In this document: in pieces, positions 50,361 to 60,008 of the stretch
Layout: each line of letters begins with the position of its first letter
How positions within the stretch are numbered: the stretch's first letter is position 1
Source of the DNA: an uncultured Verrucomicrobiota bacterium
Lineage (GTDB): Bacteria > Verrucomicrobiota > Verrucomicrobiia > Limisphaerales > UBA1100
Reading direction: 5' to 3'
NCBI GenBank assembly: GCA_902551155.1
Contig: CACDBG010000004.1
Coordinates: 1-62,134, forward strand
Length of the DNA stretch: 62,134 nucleotides
Translations under genes and position numbers: made by a program
The notes under the pieces: model-generated
What the model saw: only the letters and a program-made list of their open reading frames with translations
What the model was told of the DNA's origin: nothing
The model's database searches: none

Positions 50361-52454
50361 ATGAGCCGTGCCCCATCTCATTTTTTTAACCGAGAATTAA
50401 GTTGGTTGGAGTTCAACCAAAGGGTTATGGGGGAGGCGCTGGATAAAACCAACCCAATCCTCGAAAGACTAAAGTTTTTTTGTATTGCGAACTCTAATCT
50501 GGACGAATTTTTTGAAGTACGGATTGCCGGAATCAAACAGCAAGTTGAAGGCGGGGTAACCAAGCGCAGTCTTGATGGTCGCACTCCTCTAGAAATATAT
50601 AAGACCGCCACCTTGAGAATTCACCAGATGGTGGAAGATCTCTTTACTTGCTGGCAAGATAACCTACAACCCGAACTAGAAAAAAAAGGGTTTCATTTCC
50701 ATAAAATAGCTAGCATCTCCAATCAAAATAAACAGTGGCTAGATAAATACTTCATAAAAAAGGTACAACCCGTTCTAACCCCACTGGCAGTAGACCCCTC
50801 CAAGACATTTCCATTAATTCTAAATAAATCACTCAACGTTATTGCAAAAGTACAAAGTAAAAACACAAATGAATCAGCAGCACGACTTTGTATCGTTCAG
50901 GTTCCTCGGATCATCCCAAGGTTAGTACAATTACCTCATGGTAATTCAAATCATGAATATGTGTTTCTTGCTGATGTAATTTCCCATTACATCGGAAAAC
51001 TCTTCCCAGGCAACCAGATAGTAGACAGTTGGAGGTTTCGTGTTACAAGAAACAGCGAATTATATGTCGATGAAGAAGACGCAAACAACATTCTGAAGGC
51101 GGTTGAAAACGAACTGCGAAACCGACGAAAAGGAGATGCTGTACGCTTAGAGGTAGACCTAGATACTCCTGAAGATCTTGTATCTGAACTACTAGAAAAA
51201 TTGGAGCTCGCCCAAGAAGACCTCTATCGTATCAACGGCCCAGTTAACCCTGTTCACCTTAGCGGACTATTTGAGGGAGATCACTCGCCGGAATTGCGCA
51301 ATGATCACTTTATCCCAAAACCTTCTCCAACATTTCTCAGCTCAAAAACCATCTTTGAAACCATTAAGGCTCAAGATGTGCTTTTACATCATCCTTACGA
51401 AAGCTTTGAACATGTTGTCACCCTGCTTGAAGAGGCCGCCGAGGACCCGAAGGTTCTCGCCATCAAGCAGACACTCTATCGAACAGGAAAAGATCCAAGA
51501 ATTGTAAATGCACTTATACGAGCCGCCCAAAATGGCAAACAGGTTGCTGTGGTAATGGAGCTAAAGGCTCGCTTCGATGAAGCTAGCAACATCCGTTGGG
51601 CTCGCGAGCTCGAAGAAGCGGGAATACACGTGAGTTATGGCATTCTTGGATATAAAGTACACTGCAAGCTCTGTATGATCGTCCGTGAGGAAGATGATGG
51701 ACTGAATCGATATTTGCATTTAGCCACCGGCAATTATAATCCTGCTACGGCCAAGCTTTATACCGATTTCGGACTGATGACTTGCCAACCAGACTTTGGT
51801 GAAGATGTTGCTAGGGTTTTCAATTTACTTACTGGATTCTGTGAATTTGAGAAAACTGACAAGCTAATTGTGGCTCCATTCGATTTTCAGACTCGAATTC
51901 TGGAGCTAATCCATCGCGAAACCGAACACGCAAAAAGAAATAACCCAGCAAGAATCATCGCCAAGATGAATGCACTCGTGGATAAACCTGTGATTGAGGC
52001 GTTATACGCTGCTAGTCAGGCAGGGGTTAAAATCGATTTGATTGTTAGAGGAATTTGCTGCCTTCGTCCCGGCGTTCCAGAATTCAGTTCCAACATTACC
52101 GTACGGAGTATCGTCGACCGTTTTTTGGAGCATAGTCGTATCTACAGCTTTGCCAACGGAGGAAATAGTGAGGTCTTCATTGGCAGCGGCGATTGGATGC
52201 ATCGTAATTTCCACAAACGTATTGAAGTAGCCTTCCCCATAGAAGATGCTTCCCTAAAAAAACGTGTTCTTGATGAAGTATTACCCACTCACTTAAATGA
52301 CAATGTAAAAGCTCATCTTTTGCAGCCTGATGGTTCATATATACAGCTCTCTCCGGTCAAAGATGAAGGGTTTATACAAAGCCAATCTCAATTTATTGGC
52401 TCACGCCAAGGCAATAAGGATCCGCAGCCCCCTGAAAATCAAAACATTGCCTAG
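50361..52454 (+). CDS. ppk1: Polyphosphate kinase 1
   Basis: FFNRELSWLEFNQRVMGEA, SNLDEFFEVRIAGIKQQ, LAIKQTLYRTGKDPRIVNALIRAAQNGKQVAVVMELKARFDEASNIRWARELEEAGIHVSYG. Confidence 0.95.
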   Translation: MSRAPSHFFNRELSWLEFNQRVMGEALDKTNPILERLKFFCIANSNLDEFFEVRIAGIKQQVEGGVTKRSLDGRTPLEIYKTATLRIHQMVEDLFTCWQDNLQPELEKKGFHFHKIASISNQNKQWLDKYFIKKVQPVLTPLAVDPSKTFPLILNKSLNVIAKVQSKNTNESAARLCIVQVPRIIPRLVQLPHGNSNHEYVFLADVISHYIGKLFPGNQIVDSWRFRVTRNSELYVDEEDANNILKAVENELRNRRKGDAVRLEVDLDTPEDLVSELLEKLELAQEDLYRINGPVNPVHLSGLFEGDHSPELRNDHFIPKPSPTFLSSKTIFETIKAQDVLLHHPYESFEHVVTLLEEAAEDPKVLAIKQTLYRTGKDPRIVNALIRAAQNGKQVAVVMELKARFDEASNIRWARELEEAGIHVSYGILGYKVHCKLCMIVREEDDGLNRYLHLATGNYNPATAKLYTDFGLMTCQPDFGEDVARVFNLLTGFCEFEKTDKLIVAPFDFQTRILELIHRETEHAKRNNPARIIAKMNALVDKPVIEALYAASQAGVKIDLIVRGICCLRPGVPEFSSNITVRSIVDRFLEHSRIYSFANGGNSEVFIGSGDWMHRNFHKRIEVAFPIEDASLKKRVLDEVLPTHLNDNVKAHLLQPDGSYIQLSPVKDEGFIQSQSQFIGSRQGNKDPQPPENQNIA

Positions 52455-53485
52455 CGCTTGATTTTTTTCGCCCTTTTTGTGGTCTTTTTCTTAGCCTTCC
52501 CTCTCGGAGATCGTCTCTGCTCATCTCTGGCTAAAATAGCGGCACCGTGGATTCCCCCATCATCACCCAACTTGCTAACTTGAATGTGAATTCCTTCCAT
52601 GGTTCCCGGTAAAACATGTGCCTCCACTGTTTTCCTAATAACCGGTAACATTTCTTTATGTAGTGCCTCAATAACCCCTCCATTTAGCACCACATACTCC
52701 GGCCCAAAAGCACTAACTATGGCGGCAATTCCAATACCAGTGTCCTGGGCGGCCTGTTTGACAATTCGCTTTATCAGCGGATCTTGCTCATCCGAAGCCA
52801 TTCGTAAGTGTCTGCTTCGAACTCCTACAAGATGAGGGCCTAGCTCATCTTGAAGCATTGTCTTCTCCCCTTCGAGAACCGCCTTGCGTAATGCGCGCAC
52901 AATGCCCGTCCGGCTGGCAAGCGACTCCAAACTTCCTCTAAAACTGTGCGCGGTTTTGAGGCCATTCTTATCAATAGTAATTTGTCCAAATTCTCCAGCC
53001 GCAAAGTTATGCCCCCGGAATAATTCTCCATTAATAATCAGCCCCCCTCCAAAACCCGTGCCAAGAAAAGCCCCCGCCATGGTGCTGGGTTTACTACGGT
53101 ATTCCACGCGATGAATTCCGAGAGTAAAAAGATTACAGTCATTGTCGACAACCACAGGCACGCGAAAGCGGCGGCGAAGAATGGATTGAATGGAAACTTC
53201 ATCCCAATGAAGATTATAGGCATTATAAACCCGCCCCTTGATCACTACACCAGGAACCCCTAACCCCACTCCTCGAATATTGGCCATTCGCAAGCCATTA
53301 TCTGCCACCAATTCACGAGCCGCACGCACGATGCGATCTATGACAACATCCCCTCCGCGTCCTGCCTTCGTTTTAATTTTCCATTTGGCCTGAAGATTAA
53401 GCGATTTATCGAAGAGCCCTGCAAGAATCTTGGTTCCTCCTACATCAATTCCCAGATAGTAATTCCCTGTAGATTTGACGGCCAT
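52451..53485 (-). CDS. ROK-family protein (glucokinase-like)
   Basis: YYLGIDVGGTKILAGLFD, GVGLGVPGVV, VVVDNDCNLFTLG, GAFLGTGFGGGLIINGELFRG. Confidence 0.87.
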   Translation of the reverse strand: MAVKSTGNYYLGIDVGGTKILAGLFDKSLNLQAKWKIKTKAGRGGDVVIDRIVRAARELVADNGLRMANIRGVGLGVPGVVIKGRVYNAYNLHWDEVSIQSILRRRFRVPVVVDNDCNLFTLGIHRVEYRSKPSTMAGAFLGTGFGGGLIINGELFRGHNFAAGEFGQITIDKNGLKTAHSFRGSLESLASRTGIVRALRKAVLEGEKTMLQDELGPHLVGVRSRHLRMASDEQDPLIKRIVKQAAQDTGIGIAAIVSAFGPEYVVLNGGVIEALHKEMLPVIRKTVEAHVLPGTMEGIHIQVSKLGDDGGIHGAAILARDEQRRSPRGKAKKKTTKRAKKIKR

Positions 53486-53558
53486 CTACACGAGATAAAA
53501 GTAGCCTAAAAGACCAACGTCAACGGCCAGTTATCCGCAAACGCAATAGGGAAAGCCC

Positions 53559-56500
53559 TTATCGTTCCTGGATCATTGGAGCCTCGAAAGAAGCTATAGA
53601 AGCTCCGTTAACTCCATTCCATATACGCAATACAGCATCTGCGCCACCGGCAGCCACGATATTTCCATCAGCTGAAATAGCCCCAGAATAAACGTAATCG
53701 GTTGACCCTGAAAAATCGCGTATATTTTTCGGAGTTCCCATCGGAATACTAACCCTGCGAACTCGATTGTCGCCAGCAGTAACCACTGCATTATCTGAGT
53801 ATCCCACGAATTGAATGGATGTTACCTCTTTACTTCCCACGCCAAACTTTCCGGCTCGTTCACCGGTCACTACATTCCACACTTTAATTTCATTGTCAGC
53901 CCCTACGCTCGCCAGAACCCGACCATTGTATTGCCATGCAACTCCAAGAACATGGTGAGTATGTCCTTCAAAAGAATGGAGAATTTTGCCATCAGCCAAA
54001 TTAACTATCTTAGCAAATTTATCGGCTCCTCCACTAGCAATCTGTGTACCTCCAGCATTAAACTGTAACCCCATCACTGTATCACTGTGAACTTCTAGGA
54101 GATTCTTTGTAAGCTTACCATCAGCCACATTAAAGACATGAACTGTTCCGCTACGACTAGGCTCACCGCTCCCCGCCGCTAATTGTTTGCCATCGTAACT
54201 GAAGCTCAATGCGGTAGCCCGATCGACAATCGGAGAATCTACCCTTCCTGTTCCCAGTGTTCGTTCCAACTTCCATTCATCGGCTAGGCTCCAAACTTTT
54301 GCAGTTTTATCCCTGCTAACCGAAATCAATTGTCCGGAAGGGTTTATCCCCAGCCCATTGACTGCCCCATTATGCCCGCTAACGCTTTTAATCTGCTTAC
54401 CCTCAGCTGTATTCCAAATATAAATGGTGTTGTCCGTCGATCCTGTAACCAGCCTCTTGCTATCTGCCGAAAAGGTAATCGCAACCGTCGGTGCGGTCGC
54501 TTTAGCTAAAGCATCCTTCGCTAATTGCACTGCGCTATCGGCATCGGCTTGCAGCTTGTCCGCCCCAGCTTTCTGCGCTTCAGCCTCCTTCTTTGCCGAC
54601 TCCGCTTTTACCAATGCTTCTTTGGATAGCTTGGCTTCGTTAGCCGCCTGTTGCCGAGGCTCTTCGAGCTTTTTATGCTCACCCTCAGCTGCAGTAACTT
54701 TCTTAACCGCTTCGTCTAGGGTTTTTTTAGCAGCCACCTGTTGTTTGTTTAATTCATCACGTTTCTTCTGTGCTTCAGAAGCTAACTTGCGTTTTTCAGC
54801 CGACACTTTGGCCGCCGCATCAACCCGTGCCTTTACTTTATCTGCCATAGGCTTTGCTGCTGCTGCTGTCTTCGCCGCCGCTGCCGCCGCTTTATTAGCG
54901 GTATCAAATACTTTTTGTGCAGCACTTACTTGGCCTTTTACTGTAATCACAGTGGCATCTGCAGCTTTCTGTGCTGCTTGTGCTTGTTTCCATGCATTGG
55001 CAGCCGCGGCCACGGCGGCCCCTGCCGCCTTGTCATTTGCTTGCGCCTGTGCCAATTCTGTCCTCACTGTATTTGCTATATTCCGTTTTTCAAAAGCCGC
55101 TTTGGATGCCGCTTCTTTTTCTTCAGGGGTTTTATTTGGATCTTCCGCTGTCTTCCTAGAGTTTTCTTCAGCAACTTTCGCTGCGTTATCTGCTTCGGTA
55201 AATTTTTTCAGAATGCCTGCCGCTGCCGTTCTCGCCGCAACCAGCCCTTTATCTGCGGCAGCTTTTGCAGTCGCAGCAGTACTAACTGCCGTTTTTGCTT
55301 TTGCTGCTTTAAGCTCTGCAGATTTCAGCTGTGTTTGTCCTAGGTTATCTAATTTCTTTTTTGCTGTCGCTGCCGCAGCCATCTTTGTTTTTGCGACCTT
55401 ATCTTTATTGGTAAAATCTGCCACCGGAGCTCTCGACGCATCAATAGCCTTTTTGGTAACGGCCTCAGCCTCCTTAGCGGCCTTATCCTGTTCTTCAAAA
55501 GTCTTTAGGATGGCATCATAGTCCGCCTTGAGTTTGGTGTATCTTTTTTCCTCGCTCTTTTTCGTAGCTTCGGCTTCATCAAAAGCCTTTTTCTTTTCAG
55601 CAATCGGCATTGCTTCGGCTTTCTTAAGTGCTTCATTCGCTTTCTTCACCCGATCATCAGCTTTTTTATGATTATCCGTTTTAGTTTTTAGATTTGCTAT
55701 GTAATAAGTCACTTCAGCTTTAGCGTAAGCGGCAAAACGATCTTTATTTGCTGAAGCTTCCATCATCTTTCGATTGCCCTTTAGATCTGCAACCAATTTG
55801 CCATCAGCCGCATTGAAAAGTCGCGCATTCTTATCCTTCAACACACAAGCAAAGCGTTTACCATCCGGGCTTGCAGCAACTGCAGCAATAGCCCCTCCAG
55901 CCGCGATTTGGCGCACCATTTTGAAACCATTAATATCCCAATGACGGAGAGTGCTGTCGCCCGCGCCTGAGATCAACTGTGTCGACGCACTGCTCAACGG
56001 AGCCAGAGCTGTTACCGCCGCAGCGTGCCCCTTCAGCTCGCCGGCAATCACAAGCTTATCTGTAACATTGTAAATTGTGATAAGATTGGTCTCCCGTGCA
56101 ACAGCCAATTGCTTGCCTTCTGCGACAAAGATAACGGCATTAATTTTTATTGGAGGCACCCCAAAAGGTTTTTCTCCCTCCTTAGGTGGAACAGGTGGGT
56201 CTATAGTAAAGGATTTACCATCAGCTACATTCCACACCAATAATCCTCCATCTTCAGCACCTGCGGCTACTTGAGCACTGTCAGGAGAAAAGGCAACCGA
56301 GGTCGCTGCTCCTTTTAGTCCTGATAATCCTTTAAGGGCATTCCCTTTAACCATATCATAGACCTTAATTAAATTTCCTTCAGCTAATGCCAACCATTTG
56401 CCATCGGGGCTTACTGCATGAATACCCTTATCAGAACCAAGGGTAAATGACTTGGCGGCGTTAATGGGCTGCCTGCGCCAGAGTTTTACTTCTCGATATC

Positions 56501-57155
56501 CACCGCTTGCGAGCAGATCTCCGGTTGGATTAAAAGTCAACGAATGAACCAGATCCTGATGGCTAACTCCCTCCTTGTATTTTCCATCTTTAATCAACTC
56601 TGGATCAGTCAATCGCGTGACCAGCGACTTGCTTGGAATATGATAAATAAATATTTGATTTGCCCGGCCTGCTGCAGCGTATTGTCCGTCAGGTGAAACT
56701 GAAACAGAATAAATTGGGTTTAACCCTGGAGGAAGAGGCTGCCATTCAACCTTTCGGGCTGAACGAATTTCGCCCTTTGCGCCTTGCTCAATCCACAGTT
56801 TAAGCAGGGCCAATTCCTGAGGGCTTAGGTCTTTGGCCGAAGCTTTATTTTCTTTTGGAGGCATGACGGGGTCCTCAAGATGCGCTGCACTTTGAAACAG
56901 CAGGCTTTCCGCCGGCTTCCCGGGAACAACAATATCCGCTTCAGCGATGTCCTTAGGTGTTTCGAGGATAACATCGGCCTTTGATTTAGTTTGGTTATGG
57001 CACGCCAAGCAATTTGCACGAAAGATTGGCAGAATTTCATTCTGAAAATCAACCGGCGTCTTCCGGGCTAGGCTGGCGATCGGCAGGCCGGCGGCCTCCG
57101 CAGCCATTAAGGAAGAAAGAAACAATAAAATAAGGGAGACAAATTTAGTGATCAT
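53559..57155 (-). CDS. Planctomycete-type cytochrome c / WD40 protein with long Ala/Lys-rich coiled coil inserted between propeller halves
   Basis: Signal peptide, PIFRANCLACHNQTKSKADVILETP (CxxCH), WD40 repeats on both sides of an approximately 400-aa KA-rich helix (about 54490-55740). Confidence 0.82.
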   Translation of the reverse strand: MITKFVSLILLFLSSLMAAEAAGLPIASLARKTPVDFQNEILPIFRANCLACHNQTKSKADVILETPKDIAEADIVVPGKPAESLLFQSAAHLEDPVMPPKENKASAKDLSPQELALLKLWIEQGAKGEIRSARKVEWQPLPPGLNPIYSVSVSPDGQYAAAGRANQIFIYHIPSKSLVTRLTDPELIKDGKYKEGVSHQDLVHSLTFNPTGDLLASGGYREVKLWRRQPINAAKSFTLGSDKGIHAVSPDGKWLALAEGNLIKVYDMVKGNALKGLSGLKGAATSVAFSPDSAQVAAGAEDGGLLVWNVADGKSFTIDPPVPPKEGEKPFGVPPIKINAVIFVAEGKQLAVARETNLITIYNVTDKLVIAGELKGHAAAVTALAPLSSASTQLISGAGDSTLRHWDINGFKMVRQIAAGGAIAAVAASPDGKRFACVLKDKNARLFNAADGKLVADLKGNRKMMEASANKDRFAAYAKAEVTYYIANLKTKTDNHKKADDRVKKANEALKKAEAMPIAEKKKAFDEAEATKKSEEKRYTKLKADYDAILKTFEEQDKAAKEAEAVTKKAIDASRAPVADFTNKDKVAKTKMAAAATAKKKLDNLGQTQLKSAELKAAKAKTAVSTAATAKAAADKGLVAARTAAAGILKKFTEADNAAKVAEENSRKTAEDPNKTPEEKEAASKAAFEKRNIANTVRTELAQAQANDKAAGAAVAAAANAWKQAQAAQKAADATVITVKGQVSAAQKVFDTANKAAAAAAKTAAAAKPMADKVKARVDAAAKVSAEKRKLASEAQKKRDELNKQQVAAKKTLDEAVKKVTAAEGEHKKLEEPRQQAANEAKLSKEALVKAESAKKEAEAQKAGADKLQADADSAVQLAKDALAKATAPTVAITFSADSKRLVTGSTDNTIYIWNTAEGKQIKSVSGHNGAVNGLGINPSGQLISVSRDKTAKVWSLADEWKLERTLGTGRVDSPIVDRATALSFSYDGKQLAAGSGEPSRSGTVHVFNVADGKLTKNLLEVHSDTVMGLQFNAGGTQIASGGADKFAKIVNLADGKILHSFEGHTHHVLGVAWQYNGRVLASVGADNEIKVWNVVTGERAGKFGVGSKEVTSIQFVGYSDNAVVTAGDNRVRRVSIPMGTPKNIRDFSGSTDYVYSGAISADGNIVAAGGADAVLRIWNGVNGASIASFEAPMIQER

Positions 57156-57162
57156 TTTGAAT

Positions 57163-59880
57163 TTACGGGGCTGTAGTCACCTTAATTGAAACCGGTTGTT
57201 TAACAGTGATGTTTTGTTTGTTAAGAGTCATCTTTGCAGTAATTTCAAATTTATAATCACCTGGCTTAACGTCCTTGGCTGCCGTAAAGATTAACTTTCC
57301 ACTACTCTGATCCTTCAAGATTTTACCATTGCCAACACTTATGCCACTAGCTGTCTTGGAGCTAATGGTGATCTCGTCCTTAAACCCGTACTTTCTGGCA
57401 GCATCCACTACTACTTCCGCTTTCTCACCAGCCTTTACAGAAGCAGCTTTGATGGGCTTAAGGTCAATCGGTGCTGGAGTCACTTTCACTCGAATAGGGG
57501 CACTAAAGAAAGTAGCTGTAACGTCCCCAGCCTTGTTTCCTCCAGTAAGTTTCTTGACCAAAGCATCCGCTGACTTCTTGGCAGTCGCCGCCTCATCGCT
57601 CTTCTTCTTAGCGTCCGCTTTCTCTTCGGCTTTTGCTTCCTTATTTTTGGTAATCTCATCAGAAGATTTTTTGGCATCTTTTGCAATCTTGTCAGCAGCA
57701 ACGGCTGCGTCTTTGGCTTTTTTTAGCTCAGCATCACTTACACGCTTATATTTACCTTTTACCTGTGAGCGGAAATATAGCGTGTAATCTCCTGCACCCA
57801 ATTTGTACGTAACAAGGTTTAGATCAATATTTGCCTCAGTCTTATCCTTTCCAACCTTTACGGCCTTGAATTTTGCTACCGTGGGATGCCCGACAAGTAC
57901 TATGTTTTTATCTACACTCTTAAAGCCCGGATCAAATGCAATATTGATAGGAATCTTAATGTTACCAAAAACCGAATGCTCCCAAACCTTCTCTTCCTTG
58001 GCTTTTATCGTAAGGGGAACCTTTTCACGATCGGTTACCGTCACCAGCATACCTCCGGTAAGGCGCGCGCGAACCTTAGATTTTTTCGACTGAGTATCAT
58101 AAATAACAGCGGTGACATCAGCCGTACGCGCCTGATGCGTAATGACTTTTCCATTAACCATCGCTTTTCCAGACACATTCACGTTGCCTGACCAAGATCC
58201 CGCATCATCCTTGGCTGCAAGCAAAACCAAGGCAGAATTTTGACCCGAATAAATCGTCGCCTTGCTTGCAGAAATATGATCAGGCAACCCTTCCAAATTT
58301 ATTTCAATAGGCTCGTTGAATCCATCCCGCTTAAAGGCCATCACCTTAACTGGCAACACCTGTCCGCGCCGTAGGAATGCCGTAGGAATAGGCAACGCCT
58401 TGTTTGGCATCGCCGGCGGACCTTCCACCATTGCAACCAAACGAAAATCCGGGGCTTCCTTGCGAATAGAAAGCCGGTACAGACTATTGGCTGCTCCCTG
58501 ATTATACATATCATATGTCACCAAACGGTAAGTGCCATCCTCAGGAACAGAAAAACGGAATGTTGGATCTACAGACGTAGTGTTAAAAGCGGTGCCTCCA
58601 ATATTGACCGGGCTTTCAGTGACTTCTTTAACTGTACTTACTTTTTCTTCGCCCTTGCCACTCTTTGTTACTCGCTCAACTCGAAAGTAAGGATTTGTCG
58701 GAGCACCCAATCGGTCACTCACAACCTCCACCCAGTAAACATCTCCTTTTTTGGCGTCAAACGTCACCCAATCTCGATCACGGCGCGGATAAAATAGTCC
58801 CGCGTAATCACACGGCACAGGAATTTTCTGCGCCTCCGCAGCCTTTTCATTAGGTGCCGCTACCTCGGCAATGACTGGAGCATCTGAAAAGAAAATTCGA
58901 ACCGGATTTGAGCTCCCCTTGGAGCTCGGCAAACGATATTCAATCCCATCAAAGCCAGCCTGATTGGGCCCAACAGGAGAAGTCCCTGCCAAGCTTATCC
59001 TGGATTTGGCATCTCCGGGAAGATTGATGGTCACTTCTTGTTTTTGCAAAGGCTTCCCTTCAAGGACCATGCCGCTATCGACTCCTCCAGGGAGATTGCG
59101 CCCATACAATGTAAACTTCCCCGACTTGCCTGGCTCACCCGCAGGAGGAATCACAAAATCAATATGCGGACGCTCAGCAATGGATAACCTGTAAACATGC
59201 CCTGCTCCCCCTCCATAAATAAAATCATGCAACCCTATGTAATAGTCTCCATCTGCTACAGGGGTGAAATCAATCGGCTCACCTGAACGACTGCGTTCCA
59301 ACTCCAAGCCGCTAGAGCTCTTTACGATAAGGACAGGCTCAAGTTTAGAGTCCAATTCTCGAGCTAGGCAGCTAACGATTACCCTCTGCCCTTTTTTAAG
59401 GCCGACCTTATAGTAGGCATAATTTCGTGAAGGAGCCTGCCCATTGACAATTGTGCCTAGCTTTACTTCCGCTGCGTTCTCCAACCCCGTACCGCCATTG
59501 GACACAATCTCAGGCAAATCGCCCACTGCAAAAGAACGCACATTGGTAACCCCAAACCGTCCACCGCTCACCCGGACATCGTGAAAACCAACCGGAACAT
59601 TCTTGGCAATTGTGACGTTATATTGATTTAACACAGGCACTCCCGAACCATCTAGTTTCTGTTTAGCCGTGATGCCTGGATGAGAAAATGTGAGCTTATT
59701 TGAATCATCCAGATCGCCTCCTGAAACGCTCACATCCAAAGTACCACCTTGTTTCCCGCCGGCTGGGAACACACTGCTCAGGGTGGCGCGTGGCAGTTGC
59801 TGAGCGGCGACATGCGATAAAGCTCCGAGAAAAAGTGAGAGAAAAGCAAAACCTGCTAGAGGGGGGGAGAAATTTTTCAT
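57163..59880 (-). CDS. Large secreted protein with PPC-like and Ig-like beta domains and short Lys/Ala coiled-coil insert
   Basis: Signal peptide, PAGGKQGGTLDVSVSGGDLDD, GDYYIGLHDFIYGGGAGHVYRLSI, VPEDGTYRLVTYDMYNQGAANSLYRLSI. Confidence 0.7.
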   Translation of the reverse strand: MKNFSPPLAGFAFLSLFLGALSHVAAQQLPRATLSSVFPAGGKQGGTLDVSVSGGDLDDSNKLTFSHPGITAKQKLDGSGVPVLNQYNVTIAKNVPVGFHDVRVSGGRFGVTNVRSFAVGDLPEIVSNGGTGLENAAEVKLGTIVNGQAPSRNYAYYKVGLKKGQRVIVSCLARELDSKLEPVLIVKSSSGLELERSRSGEPIDFTPVADGDYYIGLHDFIYGGGAGHVYRLSIAERPHIDFVIPPAGEPGKSGKFTLYGRNLPGGVDSGMVLEGKPLQKQEVTINLPGDAKSRISLAGTSPVGPNQAGFDGIEYRLPSSKGSSNPVRIFFSDAPVIAEVAAPNEKAAEAQKIPVPCDYAGLFYPRRDRDWVTFDAKKGDVYWVEVVSDRLGAPTNPYFRVERVTKSGKGEEKVSTVKEVTESPVNIGGTAFNTTSVDPTFRFSVPEDGTYRLVTYDMYNQGAANSLYRLSIRKEAPDFRLVAMVEGPPAMPNKALPIPTAFLRRGQVLPVKVMAFKRDGFNEPIEINLEGLPDHISASKATIYSGQNSALVLLAAKDDAGSWSGNVNVSGKAMVNGKVITHQARTADVTAVIYDTQSKKSKVRARLTGGMLVTVTDREKVPLTIKAKEEKVWEHSVFGNIKIPINIAFDPGFKSVDKNIVLVGHPTVAKFKAVKVGKDKTEANIDLNLVTYKLGAGDYTLYFRSQVKGKYKRVSDAELKKAKDAAVAADKIAKDAKKSSDEITKNKEAKAEEKADAKKKSDEAATAKKSADALVKKLTGGNKAGDVTATFFSAPIRVKVTPAPIDLKPIKAASVKAGEKAEVVVDAARKYGFKDEITISSKTASGISVGNGKILKDQSSGKLIFTAAKDVKPGDYKFEITAKMTLNKQNITVKQPVSIKVTTAP

Positions 59881-60008
59881 CGGTCTACTAAATTATATCT
59901 ATGGTAAGGGTTTAATTGCTAATCAAAATTGCATTAAAAAAGTTCTTCAATTGAGTCACCATACGGCAACACTGGATTCGAGCGGCCAAACAATTCAGAT
60001 CCTCTTAT

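Noticed and set aside
54424-55521. 365-aa plus-strand ORF rich in Ala/Ser/Phe/Cys
   Set aside because: Antisense shadow of the Ala/Lys-rich coiled coil on the minus strand. Low complexity with no domain.
57329-57787. 152-aa plus-strand ORF
   Set aside because: Antisense to the well-supported 57163..59880 CDS. Composition mirrors its Lys/Ala insert.
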